Source: a virus | DNA: 35,314 nt | Direction: 5' to 3' (one strand) | Virus record (IMG/VR): IMGVR_UViG_3300012206_000013 | Span: 1-35,314 of that record | Shown here: piece after piece, positions 13,573-21,336 of the stretch | Layout of the letters: every line of letters begins with the position of its first letter | Numbering within the stretch: position 1 is the first letter of the stretch | Translations under genes and position numbers: made by a program | Notes under the pieces: model-generated | What the model was told of the DNA's origin: nothing | What the model saw: the letters and a program-made list of their open reading frames with translations, nothing else | Databases searched by the model: none

Positions 13573-15192
13573 ATGCCACAAGTTGTATATCGTGCAAATA
13601 CAGCTTCTCAACATTTTCCGTTTCTCTCCATACATCATGGAAGGACAGTTATTGTTCCAAAGCAAGATCAAGCTTTCAAATCAAATATTATTCAGAATCC
13701 TGCTGATGAAGATAAAGATATTGGTATTCCACAAGCATACTATATGCACAATGTTATGCCAACAAATCAGGGATTGCAAAGTATTGGGTTTATAAAAAAG
13801 CTTAATGGGATAAGTGGGCATACAGATTTTGATAATATCTTTCTCTTGCGGGACTCTTCTGAAAATAAATTCTTATACTCTCCATCAGGTGGACAGAACT
13901 ATATATTTGATGGAGATAATAATTTCTGGCTTTCTACTCTTCCCCTTACAATACCAAGTGATGCAATAGTAACTGTTGCATATGTTGGTGGGAATACTTA
14001 TATTTTTATAAAGAAACTTGGTATTTTTCAATATGATACTGTTACAAAAACACTTCTTCCTGTTACACTAATAGGAGTTGTACCAACTCTCTTGAATGGT
14101 ATTTGTTCCTCAAGTGGATTTCTTATTGCATTTGATGATTTCACAGTATACCGTTCACAAGCAACAAGTGTACTTAATTTCACTCCTGATCCATCTCTTG
14201 GCTCTGGATCAAGTATTCCTGAAGATATAAAAGGGCCAATTATTGCTTGCCTTCCAATTACAAATGGATTTATTATTTATACTACTAAAAATGCAGTTGG
14301 TGCAACATTTAGTCAGAATATCCGTTACCCATTTATTTATGCTGAAATTTCAGGGAGTTCTGGGATTCTTCAACCTGAACATGTGAGTTGGCAGCATAAT
14401 GGTGATTTTCATTATGCTTGGACGCAAGCAGGACTAATGAAAGTTACTAAATCGCAAGCACAACTTGTATTTTCAGATGTTACAGATTTTCTCACACAGA
14501 AACTTTTTGAGGATTATGATGAAGTTGCGGATGTTTTTATTCTTACTAAACTTATTTCTCCTATTCAAATTCGTTTGAATGTAATTGAGAGGAAATTCTT
14601 TGTAATATCTTATGGAATCTCAAGTTTCACCCATGCACTTGTATATGATATTGGGTATAAACGCTGGGGAAAGATAAAACTTCTTCATGTTGGAGCATTT
14701 GAGTTCTATCTCCCAAATCGTTATGGTGATGTAACATGGGGTATGCTTGCTGATCTAACTTGGGATGATTTCAATAATACAACATGGGACGCACTTGGAA
14801 CACAAGTAAAGACATTTGAACAGCCAAAAGAAGTTCTTGCTTTCCTTCAAAAAGACGGTACTGTACAGGTTGTAGATTTTTCTCTTACAACAACACAAGA
14901 TGCTGGAGTATGTGTTCTCGGGAAATACCAATTCATAAGAGATCGCTTACTTTCAATGCAAGAAATAGAAGTTGAGAATATAAATGAAAATGCAAACTTC
15001 TCTCTGAAAGTTTTTCCAAGTTTTGATGGAGCAACATTACTTCCACCAATAACTCCATTTCTTGCAATAAACTCTGGGAAATATAGAAAATATCAAATGG
15101 ATATTTCAGGAAAGAATCATAGTATTCTTGCAAAGGGAAACTTTCATCTTTCAAGTCTTGGACTTACCTTTAGTGTTCTTGGAAGAGCCTAA
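13573..15192 (+). CDS. Tail nozzle/stabilisation protein (P22 gp10-like position)
   Basis: The 539-aa protein has no membrane segment and is almost all beta. Repeating strand patterns occur through residues 60-420 (FLYSPSGGQNYIFDGDNNFW, VAYVGGNTYIFIKKLGIFQYD, GFLIAFDDFTVYRSQ, ALVYDIGYKRWGKI). This is the look of a beta-propeller protein of the P22 gp10 or T7 gp12 kind, which closes the tail below the adaptor. The N-terminal MHNVMPTNQGLQSIGFIKKLNGI (about residues 57-79) fits the start seen in such proteins. Position after adaptor and appendage genes supports a tail nozzle or hub. The family is inferred from appearance and position. Confidence 0.65.
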   Translation: MPQVVYRANTASQHFPFLSIHHGRTVIVPKQDQAFKSNIIQNPADEDKDIGIPQAYYMHNVMPTNQGLQSIGFIKKLNGISGHTDFDNIFLLRDSSENKFLYSPSGGQNYIFDGDNNFWLSTLPLTIPSDAIVTVAYVGGNTYIFIKKLGIFQYDTVTKTLLPVTLIGVVPTLLNGICSSSGFLIAFDDFTVYRSQATSVLNFTPDPSLGSGSSIPEDIKGPIIACLPITNGFIIYTTKNAVGATFSQNIRYPFIYAEISGSSGILQPEHVSWQHNGDFHYAWTQAGLMKVTKSQAQLVFSDVTDFLTQKLFEDYDEVADVFILTKLISPIQIRLNVIERKFFVISYGISSFTHALVYDIGYKRWGKIKLLHVGAFEFYLPNRYGDVTWGMLADLTWDDFNNTTWDALGTQVKTFEQPKEVLAFLQKDGTVQVVDFSLTTTQDAGVCVLGKYQFIRDRLLSMQEIEVENINENANFSLKVFPSFDGATLLPPITPFLAINSGKYRKYQMDISGKNHSILAKGNFHLSSLGLTFSVLGRA

Positions 15193-15194
15193 AA

Positions 15195-15776
15195 ATGGCA
15201 AGTCCAACAAATTTTAACTCCCTAATAAATCTCGGACTTCCAGCACAAGCACCAGATTTTATAAAGAATCCAGAAGTACGAGCTGCTGTTGAAATGTCGA
15301 TTCTTTCAATAAATGCTCTACTTCGTGCAATTGAGCAGTATGGAGGAATTACTCAGAAGGATATTACTCTCTGGAGTTCCTTACACCCAAATGATACATT
15401 GTTACGACATCAACAAGGAAGATTCTACCTTCCAGCATTTGAAGCACTTGCTTTTGGGGCATTTATAAATCTTTTTAGTGATGCCGGAATTTGTAAAGCA
15501 AGGAATTCAAGTTCTATTGCAAAACCAGCACACGGGTATTGTAATGTTACTGGGGGAAGTTTAGCTGGAGCATTTACTGAAGTTATACTTGCTCAGGGTA
15601 TTCTTGCGGTAACAGGTATTCTCCCAGGACAAGCACTGTATCTTGCAAATACTGCTGGACTTTCTTCAACAGTACCAGATACAGCAGTAGGAAGAATTGA
15701 ACAATTTCTTGGTATTGGAGTTGCCCCAGGAATTGCATATATTGATATAACTCTTGGGCAATATATACAGCATTGA
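15195..15776 (+). CDS. Virion structural protein, unknown
   Basis: The 193-aa protein starts 2 bases after the preceding stop. Residues 1-60 are helical (PEVRAAVEMSILSINALLRAIEQYGG), a likely attachment or trimerisation element. Residues 110-193 are Gly/Thr/Ala-rich beta (ARNSSSIAKPAHGYCNVTG...AVTGILPGQALYLAN). This helix-plus-small-beta-domain layout is common in phage appendage proteins. No enzyme motif is seen. It is followed by an AAGGAGAAAGAA ribosome site for the next gene. Confidence 0.7.
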   Translation: MASPTNFNSLINLGLPAQAPDFIKNPEVRAAVEMSILSINALLRAIEQYGGITQKDITLWSSLHPNDTLLRHQQGRFYLPAFEALAFGAFINLFSDAGICKARNSSSIAKPAHGYCNVTGGSLAGAFTEVILAQGILAVTGILPGQALYLANTAGLSSTVPDTAVGRIEQFLGIGVAPGIAYIDITLGQYIQH

Positions 15777-15791
15777 ATTAAGGAGAAAGAA

Positions 15792-16019
15792 ATGAGTGTA
15801 TTTATTGATGCAGTTGGTAGATTTTATCAAGCGGGTATTACAAAAGATCCTGGAGATGCAAAGATTGAATTCCCTTCTGATGAAATGCAGAAATATCTTA
15901 CTGGAGATCCAAAAACTCCAGCAGAATTTGGAAAGATTATTATAGATAAGAAGATTGAAGAAATAAACACTCCACAAGTAAAGGATAAAGAAGTTGAGGA
16001 AAGTATTACAATCCACTAG
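15792..16019 (+). CDS. Small acidic hypothetical protein
   Basis: The 75-aa protein has a strong ribosome site (AAGGAGAAAGAA). It is charged (FPSDEMQKYLTGDPKTPAEFGKIIID..., acidic C-terminus KDKEVEESITIH) and has no membrane span. It overlaps the next gene by 26 bases, so translation of the two is probably linked. The family is not recognised. Confidence 0.65.
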   Translation: MSVFIDAVGRFYQAGITKDPGDAKIEFPSDEMQKYLTGDPKTPAEFGKIIIDKKIEEINTPQVKDKEVEESITIH

Positions 16020-16524
16020 TATTTTTCTTTTCCTTGCTACTTCCTGGGCTTTCGGGCAAGGAAGTGTTGTTATTCGTGGTGAAACATCTACTGGTGTTTA
16101 TCAGAATATTGGTGCAGTTTCAGGAGCAATAAAAACAATTGAACAAGGTGGAACTATAGCTGAAACTGCATCAAATCTTTGGGTATCTGGAACATCAGCA
16201 GTTAATGCAGCACTTACAGTAACACTTCCAGCAGTTTCGGGGCAGTTTCATTATATAACAAGTATTCAAATTCAAAAGCTTTATAATGTTATTGGTGTTG
16301 CAAGTGCAACTGGAAATATAATTACAACTACAAATCTTCCTGGGAATCCTGCATTTACAACTGAACAGTTAGCAAGTGCGGCAGGAACAGTAGTAACAGT
16401 TGTTAGTTTAAGTATGACTTCTCCGATAAAATCAAGTGTTGTGAATACAGCTACAACTATTGTTATGCCACAGCAATTACAAACTATTTGGCGTGCTAAT
16501 GTGAATTATTATACAGCACCATGA
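15994..16524 (+). CDS. Signal-peptide virion-like protein (TTG start)
   Basis: The 176-aa reading starts at TTG 15994. It shows a complete Sec-type signal peptide: a basic start (RKV), a hydrophobic core (IFLFLATSWAF) and a likely cut before Q22 in AFG-Q. The mature part is Thr/Val/Ala-rich beta (VSGTSAVNAALTVTLPAVSGQFHYITSIQIQKL, TEQLASAAGTVVTVVSL), like small phage appendage domains. The TTG is inside the preceding gene and there is an AAGGAT/AAAGAAG purine stretch upstream. No ATG is available that keeps the signal peptide. An exported phage protein could act in the periplasm or be displayed on the cell, but function is unknown. Confidence 0.65.
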   Translation: MRKVLQSTSIFLFLATSWAFGQGSVVIRGETSTGVYQNIGAVSGAIKTIEQGGTIAETASNLWVSGTSAVNAALTVTLPAVSGQFHYITSIQIQKLYNVIGVASATGNIITTTNLPGNPAFTTEQLASAAGTVVTVVSLSMTSPIKSSVVNTATTIVMPQQLQTIWRANVNYYTAP

Positions 16525-16850
16525 AAAAGCTATTTGGAATTCTTATACTTTTAATATCAGTATTTGCCTTTGGGCAGATGCCTGATTATACTTATACTAA
16601 TATAATTGTAAATGGTACTACATTAGTAAAAACTGGACCTGGATTTTTACATTGCATTACAATAAATAGTATCGGAACTTCTTGGAATTTAGCTATAGTA
16701 GATAATACTATTGCTGCTGGAACTAAAGTTGCAACTATAACTGCTATTGCAACTCAGGGACAAGTTTGTTATGATATTAACTTTTCTGTTGGATTAACTA
16801 TAGTTACTACTGGAACACTTCCAGGAGATATAACTATATCTTGGAGATAA
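16521..16850 (+). CDS. Signal-peptide appendage-domain protein
   Basis: The 109-aa protein overlaps the preceding stop (ATGA). Residues 1-19 form a classic Sec signal peptide (MKKLFGILILLISVFAFGQ), with the same AFGQ junction as the gene before. The mature part (residues 30-109) resembles the common approximately 90-aa phage virion domain: VKTGPGFLHCITIN, AIVDNTIAAGTKVATI, CYDINFSVGLTIVTTGTLPGDITISWR. Two Cys residues (in LHCITI and QVCYDI) could form a disulphide once exported. Cytoplasmically assembled virion proteins are not normally exported, so this pair is unusual. Confidence 0.75.
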   Translation: MKKLFGILILLISVFAFGQMPDYTYTNIIVNGTTLVKTGPGFLHCITINSIGTSWNLAIVDNTIAAGTKVATITAIATQGQVCYDINFSVGLTIVTTGTLPGDITISWR

Positions 16851-16851
16851 T

Positions 16852-17121
16852 GTGGATCTTGAAGATCTTCTTGATGAAAATAAGATTCTTGTAAAAGCAT
16901 TATTGGACAATATTGATAATGCTACAAAGGTAATTAACGAGAATGTGAAGGCTATTGTATCCTCTATGCGTTCAACCCCATCAAATAAAAATAAAGAAGC
17001 AGGAGAAGGAGAAGTTGAAGCAGGTATCTTAAGTGATGAAACTTTTGATTCAAAAGGATTTGATACTACAAAAGTTGATGCTGGGGGTTGGGATGAGGCT
17101 AATGATCTTTATGGAGGATAA
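16852..17121 (+). CDS. Small acidic hypothetical protein (GTG start)
   Basis: The 89-aa protein starts at GTG 16852, directly after the preceding stop, with TTGGAG 5 bases before it. Residues 1-40 are helical (EDLLDENKILVKALLDNIDNATKVINENVKAIV). The rest is acidic, Gly-rich and probably disordered (GEGEVEAGILSDETFD...GGWDEANDLYGG). It opens the lysis-region run of overlapping small genes. The family is not recognised. Confidence 0.7.
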   Translation: MDLEDLLDENKILVKALLDNIDNATKVINENVKAIVSSMRSTPSNKNKEAGEGEVEAGILSDETFDSKGFDTTKVDAGGWDEANDLYGG

Positions 17122-17129
17122 TATATAAT

Positions 17130-17465
17130 ATGAGTTCTCTACCATTCAATCCTGAAAATCTTTCAGCAAATGAAAGACTTATTTTTTACTCAATAAAAAC
17201 TGCTGTTAAAGAGGAAATAGAGAAATATTTTGGACAGAATGGAGAACAGCATAAACTAGATCATACTGAAATAATTCCGATGCTAAAAGAAAGATTTGAT
17301 ACACAAATAGAAGAATTAAAAAATAAAAATATTTTCTGGGAAGGGATTAAGAAAGATATCTATAAATTTCTACTAAAAGTATCAGTAGTATTAGTAATTG
17401 GTATTATTCTTGTAAGTCTTGGAATAACAAGTTGGCCTAAACTTATAGGACTTATTACATCATGA
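17130..17465 (+). CDS. Membrane-anchored lysis-region protein
   Basis: The 111-aa protein has a GGAGG ribosome site. Residues 12-75 are charged and helical (AVKEEIEKYF...LKERFDTQIEELKNKN). A single hydrophobic span lies at residues 82-104 (LLKVSVVLVIGIILVSLGI), so most of the protein would stay on one side of the inner membrane. It overlaps the endolysin gene by 4 bases (ATGA). XhlA-like lysis accessory proteins have a coiled coil followed by a C-terminal transmembrane helix, which this resembles. A holin, holin partner or unusual spanin are alternatives. No lipobox is seen. Confidence 0.65.
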   Translation: MSSLPFNPENLSANERLIFYSIKTAVKEEIEKYFGQNGEQHKLDHTEIIPMLKERFDTQIEELKNKNIFWEGIKKDIYKFLLKVSVVLVIGIILVSLGITSWPKLIGLITS

Positions 17466-17896
17466 TGATTTCAAAAAAACTTGATGACCTTCTTCTTCCA
17501 ATGCGAAGCAGAATGATAATGTTTATTGCAGGATGCTCTCAACGTGGAGTTGATATAGTAGTTATTTGTACAAGACGAGATCACGAAGCACAAGCTGCAC
17601 TTTATGCTTGTGGACGAACACTCCCAGGGCCAGTTAAAACTAATGCTAAACCAAATAGTAGTATGCATGAATTCGGATTAGCTGTGGATTTTGTTCCAGT
17701 TAAGGATGGGAAAGCAGAATGGGAAGTATTTTCTTCAGGAGACCTTAGTAAGGATTGGGAAATTGTAAAGGAAGAAGCAGAGAAAGCTGGACTTGAATGG
17801 GCTGGGAATTGGAAAACATTTAAAGAATATGACCATGTGCAGTATACTGGTGGACTTACACTTGCACAAATTCAGAATGGAGAGATTCCAGTATGA
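17462..17896 (+). CDS. Endolysin, M15 peptidase (L-Ala-D-Glu/VanY-like)
   Basis: The 144-aa single-domain enzyme probably cleaves the peptide stem of peptidoglycan at the end of infection. The zinc-binding motif S-x-H-x-x-x-x-x-x-D appears as SSMHEFGLAVD (H69, D76), and the third ligand is in KEYDHVQ (H125). GLEWAGNW (residues 110-117) is the typical segment before it. The N-terminal half contains the TRRDHEAQAALYACGRT stretch seen in phage M15 endolysins (R-x-x-x-x-Q-x-x-L-Y-x-x-G-R-T). There is no signal peptide or membrane anchor, so release depends on the holin. It overlaps both neighbours by 4 bases. Confidence 0.9.
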   Translation: MMISKKLDDLLLPMRSRMIMFIAGCSQRGVDIVVICTRRDHEAQAALYACGRTLPGPVKTNAKPNSSMHEFGLAVDFVPVKDGKAEWEVFSSGDLSKDWEIVKEEAEKAGLEWAGNWKTFKEYDHVQYTGGLTLAQIQNGEIPV

Positions 17897-18453
17897 GTTT
17901 TGACTGGCGCGGACTTATAGGAACTGTAGCACCAACAATTGCAAGTGCCTTTGGAACACCACTTGCAGGAATGGCTACTTCTGCTATTTGTCAAGCTTTA
18001 GGATTAACTCCTAAAGCTAATGATGATGAAAATAGTACAATGATTGCTGCTAAACTTGCAGGAGCTACTCCAGCAGATCTTTTAGCACTTAAGACTGCTG
18101 AGGAACAATTTCAGAAGGATATGAAATCTCTTGATATTGATCTTGAGAGATTAGTAGTAGGAGATCGTGCAAGTGCAAGAGATGCAGCAACTAAACTTGC
18201 ACAAGCAGGAATTAAGAATTATACAATTCCAATGCTTATTGCTGCTGCATTTATTACTCTTATTGTTCTCTTTGTTTGGGTATGGCTCCAACCAGCTATT
18301 CCTGAATTTGCAAAAGGAATTATCTCTCTTGCAATTGGTCGATTTCTCGGTTATCTTGACCAAGCATATAGTTTTGAATTTGGAAGTACAAGACAATCAC
18401 ATATAAATCAAGCAGCAATGTCTGTTGCTATTCAAAAGGAATCTAATAATTAG
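17893..18453 (+). CDS. Holin, GTA_holin_3TM-like
   Basis: The 186-aa protein has an N-terminal hydrophobic region (residues 7-35, GTVAPTIASAFGTPLAGMATSAICQALG). A charged middle follows, with the DRASARDAATK segment (residues 91-101) characteristic in my recollection of GTA_holin_3TM family proteins. Two more hydrophobic spans lie at about 112-133 (PMLIAAAFITLIVLFVWVWL) and 140-155 (GIISLAIGRFLGYL). It is immediately downstream of the endolysin (ATGA overlap), which supports a membrane-permeabilising role. The last 25 residues are polar. Confidence 0.85.
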   Translation: MSFDWRGLIGTVAPTIASAFGTPLAGMATSAICQALGLTPKANDDENSTMIAAKLAGATPADLLALKTAEEQFQKDMKSLDIDLERLVVGDRASARDAATKLAQAGIKNYTIPMLIAAAFITLIVLFVWVWLQPAIPEFAKGIISLAIGRFLGYLDQAYSFEFGSTRQSHINQAAMSVAIQKESNN

Positions 18454-18478
18454 ATTTTTATTTATATTGGAGATACTT

Positions 18479-19657
18479 ATGGCTGCTGGAAATGCAATGG
18501 TTCCAGTTCCACAACAAGGTGGACTTGATGAACTTCTGAATCTATTAAGCCAGTTTGGTGGGCAACCCACTACTGAACGTGGGACACTTAATAAAGGTCA
18601 AAGTGATGAGGCAAGTCAACTTCTTGCAAAGATTCAGGAAAGTGTAAGTCCTGAGAATATGAGTAATCTTGTTACGAATATTCTTACTCGTGCAAAGATG
18701 AAATTTGGGCCACAAATATCTGAAAGTCTTGGTGCAGGCAATCGTGCACTTTCTGATACAACTCTTGCACAAGGACAAACGGAAGCACAAGCTCGTGCTA
18801 CTGGAGAAGCTGCTCAAGCAGTTCTTGAAGCACAAACAAATGCCAATAAAATGGCAACACAAATTACAGATACAAAACTTCGTGCAACATCTGGAAGAAC
18901 AAGTGTCAAAGGAATTGGAGCTGCTGGAAAGATATTAACTGGAGCTGCACTTGCAAGACTTGCAAAAAGTGGGTATAGTGCAATTATGAGTGCTGATAAG
19001 TCTGGTGCTGTTACAGGGCCAGAACAACTTAGTGGGCCGGGAACAGGTGGAATTCCTGAAAATCCTGATACTATTGCTCCACTTAATGTTGGTGGAAACG
19101 ATAGTGCTGATGCAATTGCTCAAGCATTTGGAGGTACAACTGGTGGGAATGTTGCAGGAGTTATTCCTGTTGCACTTGATACTTCTGGAGCTGAAGCATT
19201 AACTGCTGAACAAGCTACGGGAATTACAAATACTGAGGAAGCTGCAGCTGCTGCAAGTACATTAGGAGTAACACCTGGTGCTACAGCATTAGGAATTACT
19301 TCTCCGGCAGTATTAGGGGCATCACAAACTGCTGATGATTTAGCATTAGCAAAAGCTTCAGGACTAAAACCAGTTTATGATAGTAATGGAAATATAATTG
19401 ATTATCAACTATCAGAAGGTGGTGGAGTAAGTGGCGAAGCAGGAACCCCTGGTACCTTAACAGATCTCATTGGCCCCTCACTTGATACTGGTTCTACAAG
19501 TTTAGAAGGTGCTACTGCTAGCGCTGAAGGAGCTGGTGCAACTGATCTTGGTATAGCTGCTGGTGGTACTGCTGCAGCTGCAGGAGCTACTGATGTTGGA
19601 GCTGCTGCTGGCGGAGAAATAGCACTTGAAGATCTTCTTCCTGCTGTATTTGCTTAA
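18479..19657 (+). CDS. Internal virion (ejection) protein 1, Ala/Gly-rich
   Basis: The protein is 392 aa from ATG 18479, which has TTGGAG 9 bases upstream. An in-frame start at 18425 lies inside the holin gene and is rejected. Residues 1-160 are helical and Gln/Ala-rich (TLAQGQTEAQARATGEAAQAVLEAQ). The rest is strongly Ala/Gly/Thr-rich, ending with two 16-residue near-repeats (AGATDLG..., AGATDVG...) encoded at 19532-19627. It is the first of three successive large proteins in the same order as T7 gp14-gp15-gp16, so a DNA-ejection role is inferred from order and composition, not from a recognised domain. Confidence 0.65.
   Translation: MAAGNAMVPVPQQGGLDELLNLLSQFGGQPTTERGTLNKGQSDEASQLLAKIQESVSPENMSNLVTNILTRAKMKFGPQISESLGAGNRALSDTTLAQGQTEAQARATGEAAQAVLEAQTNANKMATQITDTKLRATSGRTSVKGIGAAGKILTGAALARLAKSGYSAIMSADKSGAVTGPEQLSGPGTGGIPENPDTIAPLNVGGNDSADAIAQAFGGTTGGNVAGVIPVALDTSGAEALTAEQATGITNTEEAAAAASTLGVTPGATALGITSPAVLGASQTADDLALAKASGLKPVYDSNGNIIDYQLSEGGGVSGEAGTPGTLTDLIGPSLDTGSTSLEGATASAEGAGATDLGIAAGGTAAAAGATDVGAAAGGEIALEDLLPAVFA
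19532..19627 (+). repeat. Two tandem 48-base coding repeats
   Basis: Two adjacent 48-base units encode AGATDLGIAAGGTAAA and AGATDVGAAAGGEIAL near the C-terminus of the 392-aa protein. Eleven of sixteen residues are identical. The unit looks like a recent internal duplication in a low-complexity region. Confidence 0.5.
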
Positions 19658-19674
19658 AGATAAGGATATTGAAA

Positions 19675-21333
19675 ATGGATCTTGAAGAAGCAACTCAACA
19701 AGCTGATGATCTCATTAGAGGGGCAGTTACTACTCTCTCTAAACCTCTGGGGCCAATTCCTACCTATTCATCTGTGGATACAGTTCGTGCAGATGAAACT
19801 CTAAATCGTGCTGAAGAAACTTCTGGAGAAGTTTCACGAGTGTACAAGGAATCAACTGAAAAAGCTGGAACTGCTACTGAAGCAGAGAAGAAAGCTATTG
19901 GAGAAGAGGGAAAAGCTAAAGCTGAACTTTCATTTGCTACTGCACAACGTCAGAAACTTGAAGCGCAACAATATCAATTCTATCAACGTTTATTCGGTCT
20001 TGATGCTTCTCCTGATTCAGAAATTGCAAATGCAGCAGCTCGTATGCGCCAGATTCGAGATGAAGCTGGCCCCAAACTTGATAGAATACAGAAACTTGGA
20101 CGTGTAAGTGTAATTGATGATCCAATTCAATATATTATGAACCAACTTGATCTTCCAGCAGCTATTAGTGATTACAATGCTGATGTTGCAAAGGTTCATA
20201 ATCTTCAAGGTGCAATTGATGATGGAATACAGACTGCAAGAAATGCTGGGGATCTTGCAAATAAAGGTATCCCAACTATTACTGATGCTCAAGCAAAAGC
20301 AAATGCTGATATTGCACTTGCTGAGGCCGCAAAACAGAAAGCTCAAGCTGATCTTAAACTTGCAAGTACAAATGTAGATTTTGCAACAAAGAAACTTTCA
20401 ATGGATCTTGCACTTGCAAATTCAACTCGAGAGAATACTCAACTTGAGATTCGGAATGAGGAACTGAAATATACATCAATGATAAATGCAATTCGTCTTG
20501 TTGATACTCATGCAGCAAGACAAGAAGCAGCAGGGAAACTTCTTCTTGATCTTATTGATAAGAAGGCTCTTGATGTTCTTCTTAAGCAATACGATGCAAC
20601 AATGGGGCATCCTCCTGGTGCTACCAATAGATTTTTATTCCAAAGACTACCAGCTATAGAAAAAGAGAATATTGTTGGAATTGCAGTTGGAAGTGCTGGA
20701 GTTGATCCTTTTACTGGGTATGTTAATTTCTCCCGTGCTCGTCCTGGGCAGCAACTTTCTCCTGAAACAAGTAGAATGTATACTGAAATTCAGGGACAAA
20801 TTGAAGCACTTCGTGGAAGTGAAGTTATCCGTTCACTTCCTAAGGAAGAACAAGCAATCAAGCTTGGTGCAATGGTAAAAGAAAAGATGATTGCAGTTAT
20901 GAATGATGCTTGGAAGCAGGGAAATCTTTATCATGAAATGGAACCTGCGAAGATGATTGCTGCTAATGCAGTTCCAGCAGGAACTAAACTTGCTGATGTT
21001 CTTGCCCCGCTTACTAATGTAGCTGGGCCAATTCCTACAAATACTGTTATTGAAGCTATAATGAAGGAATGGAAGAATCCTGCTGAAGCGGGAGCAGTTG
21101 GTGCAGAATACTACCGGCTAAATATGGAACTTCGTAATAAGTCTTTAAATGGAAGTCTATTTGGTATTTATCCCCCAACTTCTTATATAATTCCAGTAAA
21201 AAGATGGCATGGTATAGGCTACGCTGGAAGATTTGATATTACAACTCCTGATGGCATGACAAAATATATCCTAAGTCAGAAAGTTCAAGATGGTTTAATG
21301 CATGAATATTCTCGTCCAGTAAGTGCTCAATAA
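19675..21333 (+). CDS. Internal virion (ejection) protein 2, coiled-coil
   Basis: The protein is 552 aa from ATG 19675, which has AAGGA 8 bases upstream; the in-frame TTG at 19669 is less likely. Residues 30-110 and 170-270 are long charged Ala/Glu/Lys/Gln helices (KAGTATEAEKKAIGEEGKAKAELSFATAQRQKLEAQQ, QAKANADIALAEAAKQKAQADLKLAS), probably coiled coils. The C-terminal 150 residues look globular (GAEYYRLNMELRNKSLNGSLFGIYPPTSYI). There is no enzyme motif. Its place between the 392-aa and 1637-aa proteins, and its length, fit an internal core protein of the T7 gp15 type by position only. Confidence 0.65.
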   Translation: MDLEEATQQADDLIRGAVTTLSKPLGPIPTYSSVDTVRADETLNRAEETSGEVSRVYKESTEKAGTATEAEKKAIGEEGKAKAELSFATAQRQKLEAQQYQFYQRLFGLDASPDSEIANAAARMRQIRDEAGPKLDRIQKLGRVSVIDDPIQYIMNQLDLPAAISDYNADVAKVHNLQGAIDDGIQTARNAGDLANKGIPTITDAQAKANADIALAEAAKQKAQADLKLASTNVDFATKKLSMDLALANSTRENTQLEIRNEELKYTSMINAIRLVDTHAARQEAAGKLLLDLIDKKALDVLLKQYDATMGHPPGATNRFLFQRLPAIEKENIVGIAVGSAGVDPFTGYVNFSRARPGQQLSPETSRMYTEIQGQIEALRGSEVIRSLPKEEQAIKLGAMVKEKMIAVMNDAWKQGNLYHEMEPAKMIAANAVPAGTKLADVLAPLTNVAGPIPTNTVIEAIMKEWKNPAEAGAVGAEYYRLNMELRNKSLNGSLFGIYPPTSYIIPVKRWHGIGYAGRFDITTPDGMTKYILSQKVQDGLMHEYSRPVSAQ

Positions 21334-21336
21334 TAT

